A stretch of 8,277 nucleotides of DNA, taken from NCBI GenBank assembly GCA_031267335.1, contig JAIRZH010000068.1:1-8277 (forward strand). Reading direction: 5' to 3'. This DNA is from Oscillospiraceae bacterium. GTDB taxonomy: Bacteria; Bacillota; Clostridia; Oscillospirales; Acutalibacteraceae. The translations under genes were made by a program, and so were the position numbers. Numbering within the stretch: the stretch's first letter is position 1; each line of letters opens with the position of its first letter. The notes under the pieces were generated by a model. The model was not told where the DNA came from, did no database searches, and worked only from the letters and a program-made list of their open reading frames with translations. Below are positions 1-6,271 of this stretch, piece after piece.

Positions 1-2
1 GA

Positions 3-104
3 CGTAAGACTTGTGTAGTTTCACGTTCTTTGCAAATGATTGAGCTAACTACAATGCTATATGCTGCTATACATGTTAACAGAATGATAGATATAGTTAT
101 TTAG
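3..104 (+). CDS. 3' end of an open frame entering from the left edge; possible IS1-type transposase C-terminus
   Basis: The frame is open from the window edge and stops at TAG 102-104, giving 33 residues. They begin with R-K-T, followed by an S-R-S motif (VVSRS) and then a mostly hydrophobic helix-like stretch (LTTMLYAAIHVN). The R-K-S/T...S-x-S arrangement followed by a hydrophobic tail resembles the C-terminus of IS1 InsB (RKSLSFSKS...), which I recall from the family. This is a similarity seen by eye over about 25 residues, so it is weak. Base composition here is less AT-rich than in the genes that follow. The gene body and any left inverted repeat lie outside the window, so no target duplication can be checked. 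It could equally be the tail of an unrelated gene, or a chance open frame. Confidence 0.3.
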   Translation, partial: RKTCVVSRSLQMIELTTMLYAAIHVNRMIDIVI

Positions 105-129
105 GAAACACTTCCAAAATTCGTGGTGC

Positions 130-151
130 ACAACATGGATTCACAAGTTGT
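130..151 (+). terminator. weak hairpin, possible terminator of the upstream gene
   Basis: ACAAC (130-134) and GTTGT (147-151) can pair, with two further pairs inside after a mismatch. A short T-rich stretch follows (TTTGATTTT). The stem is too short to be convincing. It lies between the end of the left-edge frame and the murE promoter, where a terminator would be expected. Confidence 0.2.
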
Positions 152-189
152 TTGATTTTCGGACAAGTTTAATAATTTAATTTAAAAAT

Positions 190-217
190 TTAACATATTA
201 ATATTAAAACATATAAT
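190..217 (+). promoter_or_regulatory. sigma-A type promoter for the murE operon
   Basis: A -35 box TTAACA (190-195, five of six consensus bases) and a perfect -10 box TATAAT (212-217) are separated by 16 bases. Transcription would start near 224, about 40 bases before the murE ATG at 264. This rules out the upstream in-frame ATG at 216, which lies inside the -10 box. No operator or riboswitch-like fold is apparent in the short leader. Confidence 0.75.
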
Positions 218-263
218 GCTATTTTATAGGTTAATACTAAATGTTGAATTACAGGAGAAAATT

Positions 264-1706
264 ATGAAACTACATAAAATTTTAAATGGAATTAAGATTT
301 TAAGTTGTTCTTGCGATATACAAACTGAAATTCAAGATATAGTTTATGATTCTCGAAAAATAAAAAAAGGAAATGCTTATGTTTGTCTTTCGGGATTCAA
401 TTATGATGGACATAAATTTGCTAAAAAAGCCATTCAAAATAATGCTGCTGTAGTTATATCAGAAAAAAAATTAGATTTAGAAAATTTAATTGTTGTGGAA
501 AACACTCGAGATGCATTAGCAAAAATGTCGGCGAATTTTTTTGATCATCCGTCTGAAAAAATATTAAGCATTGCAATTACTGGTACAAAAGGAAAAACAA
601 CTACTTCGTGGTTTATTTTTAATATATTAAATTCAGCAAATCAAAAAACTGCTTTAATAGGCACTTTTGGATTTTGTCTTGATGGTAAAATAACGAAAAC
701 CGAAAATACAACGCCAGAATCGTATGAAATACAAAAATTTTTAAAAATTTCATTAGATTCTGGAGCTAAAAACATTGTTTTGGAAGCTTCATCTCTGGGC
801 CTTAAAAATCACAGACTTGATGGAATTTTGTTCGATTATGCTGTTTTTACTAATTTTTCGAATGATCATATCGGGACGAATGAACATGAAGATATACAAG
901 ATTATTTAGAATCTAAACTATTATTATTTAAAAATTGTAAACATGCAATTTTAAATTGTGATGACCCGGAATTTAAGCGTTTTCAGAATAGTTGCAAATC
1001 TGAAATTAAAGTAAAAAAATTTGGTTTTAGCAAAGAATCTGATTTTTTAGCTGAAAAATTTAAATTAATTTTCAAATCAAATAAGTTTGGTTCGGAATTC
1101 TTTTTAAATAATGAAAATTTTTTTATAAATATTCCTGGCAAATTTAATGTCTATAATGCTTTAGCAGCAATTTCGGTTTGTTCTGAAATGAAAATATCTA
1201 AAAAAATTATTAAAATTGTGCTTTCTCAAACTAGTTTAAGAGGCAGATCAGAAATTGTTCCTGTTGGCAAAAACTACACTTTGATAATAGATTACGCACA
1301 TAATGAATTGAGCATGAAAAATATTATTAGTTCTATAAGAGAATATAATCCTAAAAGAATTGTAACTCTTTTTGGTGCAGGCGGTGAAAGATCGCATGAA
1401 CGCCGATTTAAAATGGGTGAAGTTTCCGGAAAACTTTCAGATTTAACTGTTATTACAGAAGATAATTCACGTCGCGAACCTATTGATTTTATAATTAAAG
1501 ATATAGAAACCGGTATTTTGCGTACTGAAGGTAAATATGTAATAATTCCAAATCGACGTGATGCTATTAAATGGTGTCTAGATAACGCCCAAAATGGCGA
1601 TGTAATTATTATGGCAGGCAAAGGTCATGAGACCTATCAAGAAATCAACGGAGTTAAGCGTCATTTTGACGAAAGAGAAATTGTAAAAGAATTAATCGAG
1701 GGGTAA
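264..1706 (+). CDS. murE: MurE-type UDP-N-acetylmuramyl tripeptide synthetase
   Basis: This cytoplasmic Mur ligase adds the third stem-peptide amino acid (meso-diaminopimelate or L-lysine) to UDP-MurNAc-L-Ala-D-Glu using ATP. The protein has 480 residues, normal for the family. The N-terminal UDP-binding domain has YDSR then DGH (about 28-50). The central ATPase domain has P-loop GTKGKTT (107-113), NTTPE, EASS (174-177), the DHIG..EH motif, and K218 in YLESK, the position of the carbamylated lysine in E. coli MurE. The C-terminal domain has IDYAH (342-346), the third-substrate motif DNSR (400-403) and AGKGHE (451-456). I chose ATG 264 because AGGAG (253-257) sits six bases upstream and the earlier in-frame ATG 216 overlaps the promoter. 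The DHIG..EH form is typical of Gram-positive MurE. DNSR, instead of DNPR, keeps the arginine that binds diaminopimelate, so that substrate is slightly favoured but not proven. murF starts three bases after the stop. Confidence 0.93.
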   Translation: MKLHKILNGIKILSCSCDIQTEIQDIVYDSRKIKKGNAYVCLSGFNYDGHKFAKKAIQNNAAVVISEKKLDLENLIVVENTRDALAKMSANFFDHPSEKILSIAITGTKGKTTTSWFIFNILNSANQKTALIGTFGFCLDGKITKTENTTPESYEIQKFLKISLDSGAKNIVLEASSLGLKNHRLDGILFDYAVFTNFSNDHIGTNEHEDIQDYLESKLLLFKNCKHAILNCDDPEFKRFQNSCKSEIKVKKFGFSKESDFLAEKFKLIFKSNKFGSEFFLNNENFFINIPGKFNVYNALAAISVCSEMKISKKIIKIVLSQTSLRGRSEIVPVGKNYTLIIDYAHNELSMKNIISSIREYNPKRIVTLFGAGGERSHERRFKMGEVSGKLSDLTVITEDNSRREPIDFIIKDIETGILRTEGKYVIIPNRRDAIKWCLDNAQNGDVIIMAGKGHETYQEINGVKRHFDEREIVKELIEG

Positions 1707-1709
1707 TTT

Positions 1710-3107
1710 TTGGATTTAATCTTAGAAAAAATAATTCATATTACAAATGGAATTTTTTTAGGTGATTTGCCAATTTCCACAAAAATAAACTTTATTAGCA
1801 TAGATACACGCAAAATTTTGCAAAATAATTCAAAATCTAAAGATAAAGTTTTATTTATACCAATAAAAGGAAAAAATTTTGATGGTCATGACTTTTTGGA
1901 ATCAGCATTCAAAAACGGTGCTGCTATAGCTTTAGTGGATAAGAAACACGAAAAAAAAATAAATAATATTTCGAATAATGTAATAATAGTCGATAACACT
2001 AAAAATGCACTGCAAAATATAGCTGCTTTTTACCGACGTAAATTTGATATAAAAGCAATAGGCGTAACTGGAAGTGTCGGCAAAAGCACTGTAAAAGAAA
2101 TGTTAGCTTCGATTTTTGGCATTGAATTAAAAATTGTTAAAACTATCAAAAATTTAAACGGCCAAATAGGTTTACCGCTTGCTATGTTTGGCATAAACAA
2201 AGAAACTCAAATATTAATCGCCGAAATGGGGATTAGCGAAATAAATGAAATGGAAAGGCTTTCTGAGATTGTAGATCCAGATTTTGCTATTATTACAAAT
2301 ATAGGTGTTTCTCATTTAGAAAATTTTAAAACCACAGAAATAACGTGTCGCGAAAAATTAAAAATCTCTAAACGAGAAAATTGTAAATTTTATTTAAACG
2401 GAGATAATCCTAAGCTTTCAAGGGTAAATTTGCCAAATGAAATTAAATATTTTGGTTTAAGCGGAAACTACCCGTATCGTGCAGAGCAAATTTACAGTAC
2501 AGGTGAAAAAACTAATTTTGTTCTTGCAACGAATAAATTTAGGGAAAATATAGAGATTCCGTGCCTCGGAGTTCACAATGTTTATAATGCGCTTGCGGCT
2601 ATTTCGGTTGCGATAGACGCAGGAATTTATTTAGAAGATATTAAAGCTGGTCTCGAAAGATTCAAACCTTTGCCACAACGCGGGCAAATACTACACGTTG
2701 GTGATATAATCTTTCTAGATGATTCATATAATGCTAGCCCAGATTCGGTTAAAAGTTCAATAAATATTTTTCAGGCAATAAAATCCGATGGTAAGTCAAT
2801 TATGGTCATGGCAGATATGCTCGAGATCGGCGTTCGAAGTGAAGAAATTCACTTTAACATTGGCAAATATATTGCTCTTAGCGGAATTAATATTTTAATT
2901 ACTGTAGGGAATTTAGCAAAATTCATCGGCGATGGTGCGCGATCTGTTGATTCTAATGTTGAAATTTTGTATTTTATCAATAACGATTTAGCTTTAAAAG
3001 AACTTATTTTTCGCATTCGTTCTGGAGATAAAATTTTAATAAAAGGTTCACGTGGTATGAAAACTGAAGAAATTTTAAATAATTTAGTTAGTTATTATCA
3101 TAAATAG
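1710..3107 (+). CDS. murF: UDP-N-acetylmuramoyl-tripeptide--D-alanyl-D-alanine ligase MurF
   Basis: MurF joins D-Ala-D-Ala to the UDP-MurNAc-tripeptide, the last cytoplasmic step before lipid I formation. The protein has 465 residues, close to the usual length. The N-terminal domain has DTRK and KGKNFDGHDF (about 32-62). The ATPase domain has P-loop GSVGKST (121-127), NLNGQIGLPL, EMGIS and NIGVSHLENF. A C-terminal domain follows, with LGVHNVYNALAA (286-297), the MurF hallmark DDSYNASPDS (337-346), MADMLEIG (367-374) and KGSRGMK (445-451). The start is TTG 1710, with GAGGGG (1698-1703) six bases upstream and overlapping the end of murE, so translation is probably coupled. All hallmark motifs are intact. 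In a standard dcw cluster mraY would follow murF, but here a peptide-binding protein gene follows. Confidence 0.95.
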   Translation: MDLILEKIIHITNGIFLGDLPISTKINFISIDTRKILQNNSKSKDKVLFIPIKGKNFDGHDFLESAFKNGAAIALVDKKHEKKINNISNNVIIVDNTKNALQNIAAFYRRKFDIKAIGVTGSVGKSTVKEMLASIFGIELKIVKTIKNLNGQIGLPLAMFGINKETQILIAEMGISEINEMERLSEIVDPDFAIITNIGVSHLENFKTTEITCREKLKISKRENCKFYLNGDNPKLSRVNLPNEIKYFGLSGNYPYRAEQIYSTGEKTNFVLATNKFRENIEIPCLGVHNVYNALAAISVAIDAGIYLEDIKAGLERFKPLPQRGQILHVGDIIFLDDSYNASPDSVKSSINIFQAIKSDGKSIMVMADMLEIGVRSEEIHFNIGKYIALSGINILITVGNLAKFIGDGARSVDSNVEILYFINNDLALKELIFRIRSGDKILIKGSRGMKTEEILNNLVSYYHK

Positions 3108-3154
3108 ACTTTTTGCGAAATCATCATATTTTAAAAAATATATCGGAGATTTTT

Positions 3155-4762
3155 ATGAAAATTAAAAAAAAATTAATTTTAATGATTTGCACAATTTTAT
3201 TAGTAACAATTAGTATTTATTTTTTTATTAACAATAAAACCAAAACAAATCCCGTAAATCTAAAAAGCAAAGAAATTATTTGGGGTATGATTAATCAGCG
3301 TGTTTTACTTGATCATACAAGATCTTCTTTTCTTCAAACACGAAATCTGACATCTAATATTTTTGAAGGCTTGTATCAAATCGATAGTCGGACAAGCAAA
3401 AAAATTCCATGTTTGGCTGATTCTTATACAATTTCTGATAATAAAAAAATTTACACTTTTAACCTAAAAAAAGATGTTAAATTCCACAATGGCCAAAAAT
3501 TTACAGCTGAAGATGTTAAATTCAGCATAGAAAGAATACTCAGGCCAAAAACTGGTTCCTATATGGCTCAAAATTTGCAGCCAATAAAAGGTGCGAAAGA
3601 TGTTATAGACGGAAAGAAAGAAAATGCAGACGGAATCAAAATAATCAATGATTATACAATTCAAATTGAATGTTTTGAAGCGATGGATTTTTTTGATTAT
3701 ATTGCTATTTTAATGCCAATTTATCCTAAACTTGTTTGTGCCGAAGCTGGAAACGATTGGGGCAAAAAAATTATTGTTGGCACAGGACCATTCAAATTAG
3801 CGGAGTACGATATCGAACAAGGCTGCAAATTAAAAAAATTTGAGGATTATCATAGTAATAAACCATTAATCGATTTCTTATATTTCAAATTTTATGATGA
3901 TATTAATACAATGATGCTTGAATATGAATCTGGAGAAAATAATTTTGTTATGCTTGGCGATAATGTCGCTAACCAATATGTGGATAACAAAAAGTTTTCT
4001 GATCATCTTCATTTGTATGATAATCCAATGGCTATTTATTATATACTGTTTAATTTAGATAAAGAACCATGGAAAAATAAAAAGGTTCGCGAAGCTTTTT
4101 CTTATGCTATTGATATTAATTCGATATGTAAAAATCTAACAAAAGATAAAATAACGCCATCTGGTTGTTTGACAATTCCGGAATCTCCTGGCTACGATAA
4201 AGACGCAATTGTTAAAAAATATGATCCAGAAAAATCTCTACAAATTTTAAAAGAAGCAAATATAAATATTCCAGTAAAAATACAATTACCAATTACAGAT
4301 TTCAATGATTGGAAAAGTCAAATTGTTATTGCATTGCAAGATCAAAGCAGAAAAGCAGGATTTGAAATTACAACACCTAGTATCGATAGCACTTTTTGGA
4401 AAGAAAAACGTGTTAAAGGAGAATTACCAATGTATATTGCCAGTTGGCACATGGAATTACCAAATATCGAACAAATGTTTTATTCTGTTTTTTACTCAAA
4501 AAATAGTAAAATGTATTCTTCAAATTATAAAAGTAGTGAATTTGATTCAATAATAACAAACTCAATAAAAACTTTTGATAAGAAATATAAAGACGAACTT
4601 TGTAGAAGCGCCGATTATCTTATTTGTAATGTTGATTTTGCTGCGATACCAATTGGATTTCCAAAAGAATATTATTTACTACAACCGTATATCAAAAATT
4701 TTAAGATAAAAAATTATAAATTTCCATTTCAATATTGCGATATAGACCGAAATCAAAAATAG
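3155..4762 (+). CDS. extracellular solute-binding protein, family 5 (oligopeptide/dipeptide ABC importer type)
   Basis: This is a substrate-capturing component of an ABC importer for peptides or similar solutes, acting outside the cytoplasmic membrane. The protein has 535 residues, normal for the OppA/DppA class. Family signatures are YTFNLKKDVKFHNG followed by TAEDVKFSIERIL (about 100-129), GTGPFKL (209-215) and KVREAFSYAID (310-320). The N-terminus is basic (MKIKKK) with a hydrophobic segment at about 7-25. Its only cysteine (C12) has Ile at -1, so I see no lipobox and infer an uncleaved signal anchor or an atypical signal. I chose ATG 3155 because GGAG (3145-3148) is six bases upstream; an in-frame TTG at 3113 lacks a ribosome site. 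It lies 47 bases after murF and is probably co-transcribed. No permease or ATPase genes are in the window. By analogy with E. coli MppA it could bind muropeptides, but the sequence does not show substrate specificity. Confidence 0.9.
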   Translation: MKIKKKLILMICTILLVTISIYFFINNKTKTNPVNLKSKEIIWGMINQRVLLDHTRSSFLQTRNLTSNIFEGLYQIDSRTSKKIPCLADSYTISDNKKIYTFNLKKDVKFHNGQKFTAEDVKFSIERILRPKTGSYMAQNLQPIKGAKDVIDGKKENADGIKIINDYTIQIECFEAMDFFDYIAILMPIYPKLVCAEAGNDWGKKIIVGTGPFKLAEYDIEQGCKLKKFEDYHSNKPLIDFLYFKFYDDINTMMLEYESGENNFVMLGDNVANQYVDNKKFSDHLHLYDNPMAIYYILFNLDKEPWKNKKVREAFSYAIDINSICKNLTKDKITPSGCLTIPESPGYDKDAIVKKYDPEKSLQILKEANINIPVKIQLPITDFNDWKSQIVIALQDQSRKAGFEITTPSIDSTFWKEKRVKGELPMYIASWHMELPNIEQMFYSVFYSKNSKMYSSNYKSSEFDSIITNSIKTFDKKYKDELCRSADYLICNVDFAAIPIGFPKEYYLLQPYIKNFKIKNYKFPFQYCDIDRNQK

Positions 4763-4855
4763 AGTAATTTTATCATAAAATAATAGATATGTCATAAAAA
4801 TAAATATATTTTATAAAGTAAAAAATACAGTAAATCGGCGATAAAAATATTAAGA

Positions 4856-4890
4856 GCTTGTTTTTAATAAGTTTCAAGCACAGTTTTTTT
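4856..4890 (+). terminator. weak terminator downstream of the binding-protein gene
   Basis: GCTTG (4856-4860) can pair with CAAGC (4875-4879), and a run of seven T follows at 4884-4890. The stem has only five pairs with a 14-base loop, so the call is tentative. Its position about 95 bases after the stop of the last operon gene fits. Confidence 0.3.
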
Positions 4891-4915
4891 ACAATTTTTG
4901 GTATTTTTCGTTTAT

Positions 4916-4944
4916 TTTACTCTACTTAGCGCCAGCCGAGTAAA
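4916..4944. repeat. inverted repeat TTTACTC / GAGTAAA
   Basis: Seven perfect pairs (4916-4922 with 4938-4944), extendable outward by a T-G and an A-T pair, enclose a 15-base loop that is GC-richer than its surroundings (TACTTAGCGCCAGCC). There is no T-run after it, so it is not a standard terminator. It could be a structured RNA element or part of a mobile-element remnant. Confidence 0.35.
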
Positions 4945-5086
4945 GTCAATGCATTAAAAATGTTCAAAAATTGTCAAAGATTCGCACCTTCAGTTTACCG
5001 GAGATAGGTTCTGGAATAAACCTCTTGCGAAATTTAAACTTATTCTCAACAAAGCAAAAAAATTATATTTATTGCAGGTTTAAAGT

Positions 5087-5214
5087 GAACAGGCTATTAT
5101 ACTTTTTTTTAAAAATCTCGTATTCAATATTTTTATTTTAGTTTAATTTTTTTTATTAATGAATAAATTTTAGTCAAAAAAATTGAAATTTATAAAATTT
5201 TCTAGGGCCTGTTC
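5087..5214. repeat. 8-base inverted pair GAACAGGC / GCCTGTTC, possible vestigial IS ends
   Basis: GAACAGGC (5087-5094) and GCCTGTTC (5207-5214) are exact inverted copies 112 bases apart, and the next bases (TA inside one, TAGG before the other) extend the match imperfectly. Ends of this kind, rich in GCCTGT, are common in several insertion-sequence families. The enclosed sequence is AT-rich and non-coding, so this would be at most a small MITE-like relic. Confidence 0.25.
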
Positions 5215-5428
5215 TTACTATTTGAAATGACCAAATTTCGAGTAATTTTTAGGTTTGGATAAGAAAAATTTTCAAAATAATATTACCTGTATTGTGAAAA
5301 ATTTAATGCAATATAAACCAAAAAGTACTAAAATGTGGCCAAGTAGCGAAAACAAACCCTGAGCTGAAAAAATAAATTTTAAATATTATTTGTGCATTTG
5401 TCGCCTGATTTTTGAAAAAGGAAAATAA

Positions 5429-5518
5429 ATGAAAAATATTAAAAATTATAAAAAGTCGTATTTTGAGTTTTTTTGTAGACAGGTTTTAAATATATTCATC
5501 ATTTTATTTCACCATTAA
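5429..5518 (+). CDS. possible 29-residue membrane peptide
   Basis: ATG 5429 is preceded by AAGGA (5418-5422) at a six-base spacing, a good ribosome site. The frame stops at TAA 5516-5518. The predicted peptide has a lysine-rich start (MKNIKNYKKSY), one cysteine, and a hydrophobic C-terminal half (VLNIFIILF) ending in two histidines, as expected of a small membrane-associated peptide. It runs convergently into the double-glycine peptide gene and overlaps its last 20 bases on the other strand. Its role is unknown; small hydrophobic peptides beside bacteriocin genes can be immunity proteins, and others are type I toxins, but nothing here decides between these. A chance open frame in AT-rich DNA is a real possibility. 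Confidence 0.22.
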   Translation: MKNIKNYKKSYFEFFCRQVLNIFIILFHH

Positions 5519-5783
5519 AATCATTCGGGCCTCTTGGATCTTGTGAAAATCTAGGAAATCTTGGCTTGAATTCTCCATTAAAACGATAGTTTTTATGATA
5601 ATATCGATTATATTTTTTTGCTGAATCCATGCCCTTGATATACGCTTTAAGTTCATTTTCACTATTGAATGATTCACTCAAAGCGGCAAAATATTTCCCT
5701 TCTTCTGATCTGACAATTTGAAGATCATTGCTTGATCCTCCTGCGATTTTTTTTAAATCCTCTTCTTCGTTTATTGATGTCAT
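5499..5783 (-). CDS. small protein with a double-glycine leader, putative secreted peptide or bacteriocin precursor
   Basis: The 94-residue product begins with an acidic stretch (EEED, residues 6-9) followed by LKKIAGG (10-16). This is the classic pattern of leaders cleaved after Gly-Gly by C39-peptidase ABC transporters. Cleavage would release a 78-residue hydrophilic core. The core has a helix-like part (about 26-55), then a tail rich in Tyr, Phe, Asn, Lys and Arg (56-79), including KPRFPRF, and ends with a Pro/Gly/Asp/Asn-rich segment. It has no cysteine, so lanthionines and disulfides are excluded. The start ATG 5783-5781 has AAGGAAGG (5797-5790) upstream on the reverse strand at good spacing. 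It is the only supported reverse-strand gene. No transporter, modification enzyme or clear immunity gene is in the window. I do not recognise the core. A double-glycine match by chance, with a cytoplasmic role, remains possible. Confidence 0.65.
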   Translation of the reverse strand: MTSINEEEDLKKIAGGSSNDLQIVRSEEGKYFAALSESFNSENELKAYIKGMDSAKKYNRYYHKNYRFNGEFKPRFPRFSQDPRGPNDFNGEIK

Positions 5784-5851
5784 TAAAAACCTTCCTTTTA
5801 AATAATAATTTAGAACGCACTGCCAAAATTATGCTTAGCAAAATTTAATTA

Positions 5852-5881
5852 AATATACATAGAATTTCGCGATAAATACAA
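5852..5881 (-). promoter_or_regulatory. tentative promoter for the double-glycine peptide gene
   Basis: On the reverse strand, TATATT (5857-5852, five of six -10 bases) lies 18 bases after TTGTAT (5881-5876, three of six -35 bases). It would start transcription roughly 60 bases upstream of the ATG. The -35 is poor and the sequence is AT-rich, so this is only a candidate. Confidence 0.22.
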
Positions 5882-5903
5882 TAGAATTCTTTTAAAACTC
5901 CCA

Positions 5904-5941
5904 AAATACTTCGTTTTTGTTCAAAGCTCGTTGAAGTATTT
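5904..5941. repeat. 9-base inverted repeat AAATACTTC / GAAGTATTT
   Basis: Arms at 5904-5912 and 5933-5941 match perfectly around a 20-base loop. It lies upstream of the reverse-strand peptide gene and could be a regulatory hairpin or a protein-binding site. No T-run follows on either side, so it is unlikely to be a terminator. Confidence 0.35.
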
Positions 5942-6029
5942 CATGGTATATCCAATGCTATTTTTCATAAAATCCAGAGGTTTAGAAAGAATAAATCGAA
6001 TCTAAAAAATAAAAAATAGCTCAAATTAT

Positions 6030-6038
6030 TGTGGATAA
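6030..6038 (-). promoter_or_regulatory. single perfect DnaA-box match
   Basis: TGTGGATAA on the plus strand reads TTATCCACA on the reverse strand, the exact consensus. It stands alone in this intergenic region. The only other exact copy is inside the binding-protein gene (3979-3987) and is likely chance. One box does not make an origin; it might be a DnaA-responsive site or coincidence. Confidence 0.25.
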
Positions 6039-6092
6039 CCTCGAGCTTAGAGGAAGAGCAACTTTTTTGAAGAACCAGTTTCAAACGAAAGC

Positions 6093-6109
6093 ATCACTAA
6101 TTAAGTGAT
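6093..6109. promoter_or_regulatory. operator-like palindrome upstream of terS
   Basis: ATCACT and AGTGAT flank a five-base AATTA centre, a 17-base near-perfect palindrome of the size bound by dimeric helix-turn-helix repressors. It lies about 160 bases before terS. No repressor gene is visible in the window, so the function is inferred from symmetry only. Confidence 0.25.
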
Positions 6110-6271
6110 ACAAGAATTCGAAAACAAAATGTGTGAAATTATCATGTCGTAACCGCAGAGCATTTAAGCCGCTTTCTAAATAAAGAAAATTTGCTAAAAA
6201 GTTTTTTTGATTTTTGCTTCCAAAAAGGCAAAATTAATGATTTTTGTTCTAATTTATAGGAGGTAGAAATA

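Larger units (their letters stand above)
4763..5428. other. long AT-rich stretch without a convincing gene
   Basis: I see no supported coding region on either strand; open frames are short and lack ribosome sites. It contains a weak terminator (4856-4890), an inverted repeat around a GC-richer loop (4916-4944), a small AGGTT/AACCT hairpin (5006-5023), the string ACCTCTTGCGAAA (5019-5031) that resembles an IS5-type end, and an 8-base inverted pair GAACAGGC/GCCTGTTC (5087-5094 and 5207-5214). It may be decayed gene or insertion-sequence debris. Confidence 0.5.
5784..6271. other. intergenic region between the divergent peptide gene and terS
   Basis: I found no credible gene in these 488 bases; the longest ATG-led frames I read are 20-23 codons and lack ribosome sites. 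The region holds the likely promoters for both divergent genes, a 9-base hairpin (5904-5941), a perfect DnaA-box match (6030-6038) and an operator-like palindrome (6093-6109). The final part (6190-6257) is AT-rich without a clear consensus promoter. Confidence 0.5.

Noticed and set aside
216..263. Upstream in-frame ATG extending murE by 16 residues
   Set aside because: ATG 216 overlaps the perfect -10 box, has no ribosome site, and the extra residues do not belong to the Mur ligase N-terminus. ATG 264 has AGGAG at correct spacing.
1292..1621. 109-codon open frame on the reverse strand inside murE
   Set aside because: It lies fully opposite conserved MurE motifs and has no family resemblance; it is a shadow of the coding strand.
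3113..3154. TTG start extending the binding protein by 14 residues
   Set aside because: It has no ribosome site and would put polar residues before the signal segment; ATG 3155 has GGAG six bases upstream.
3464..3664. 66-codon reverse-strand frame inside the binding-protein gene
   Set aside because: It lies opposite the conserved family 5 signature and has no independent support.
4305..4553. 82-codon frame overlapping the binding-protein gene in another frame
   Set aside because: It lies inside an intact gene, has no ribosome site and no recognisable domain.
5778..5849. 23-codon plus-strand frame starting over the peptide gene's start
   Set aside because: It has no ribosome site and overlaps the reverse gene's own start region; no sign of a real peptide.
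6030..6038. Replication origin suggested by the DnaA box
   Set aside because: There is only one box in the region, with no cluster, no dnaA or dnaN nearby and no clear unwinding element beyond the general AT-richness.
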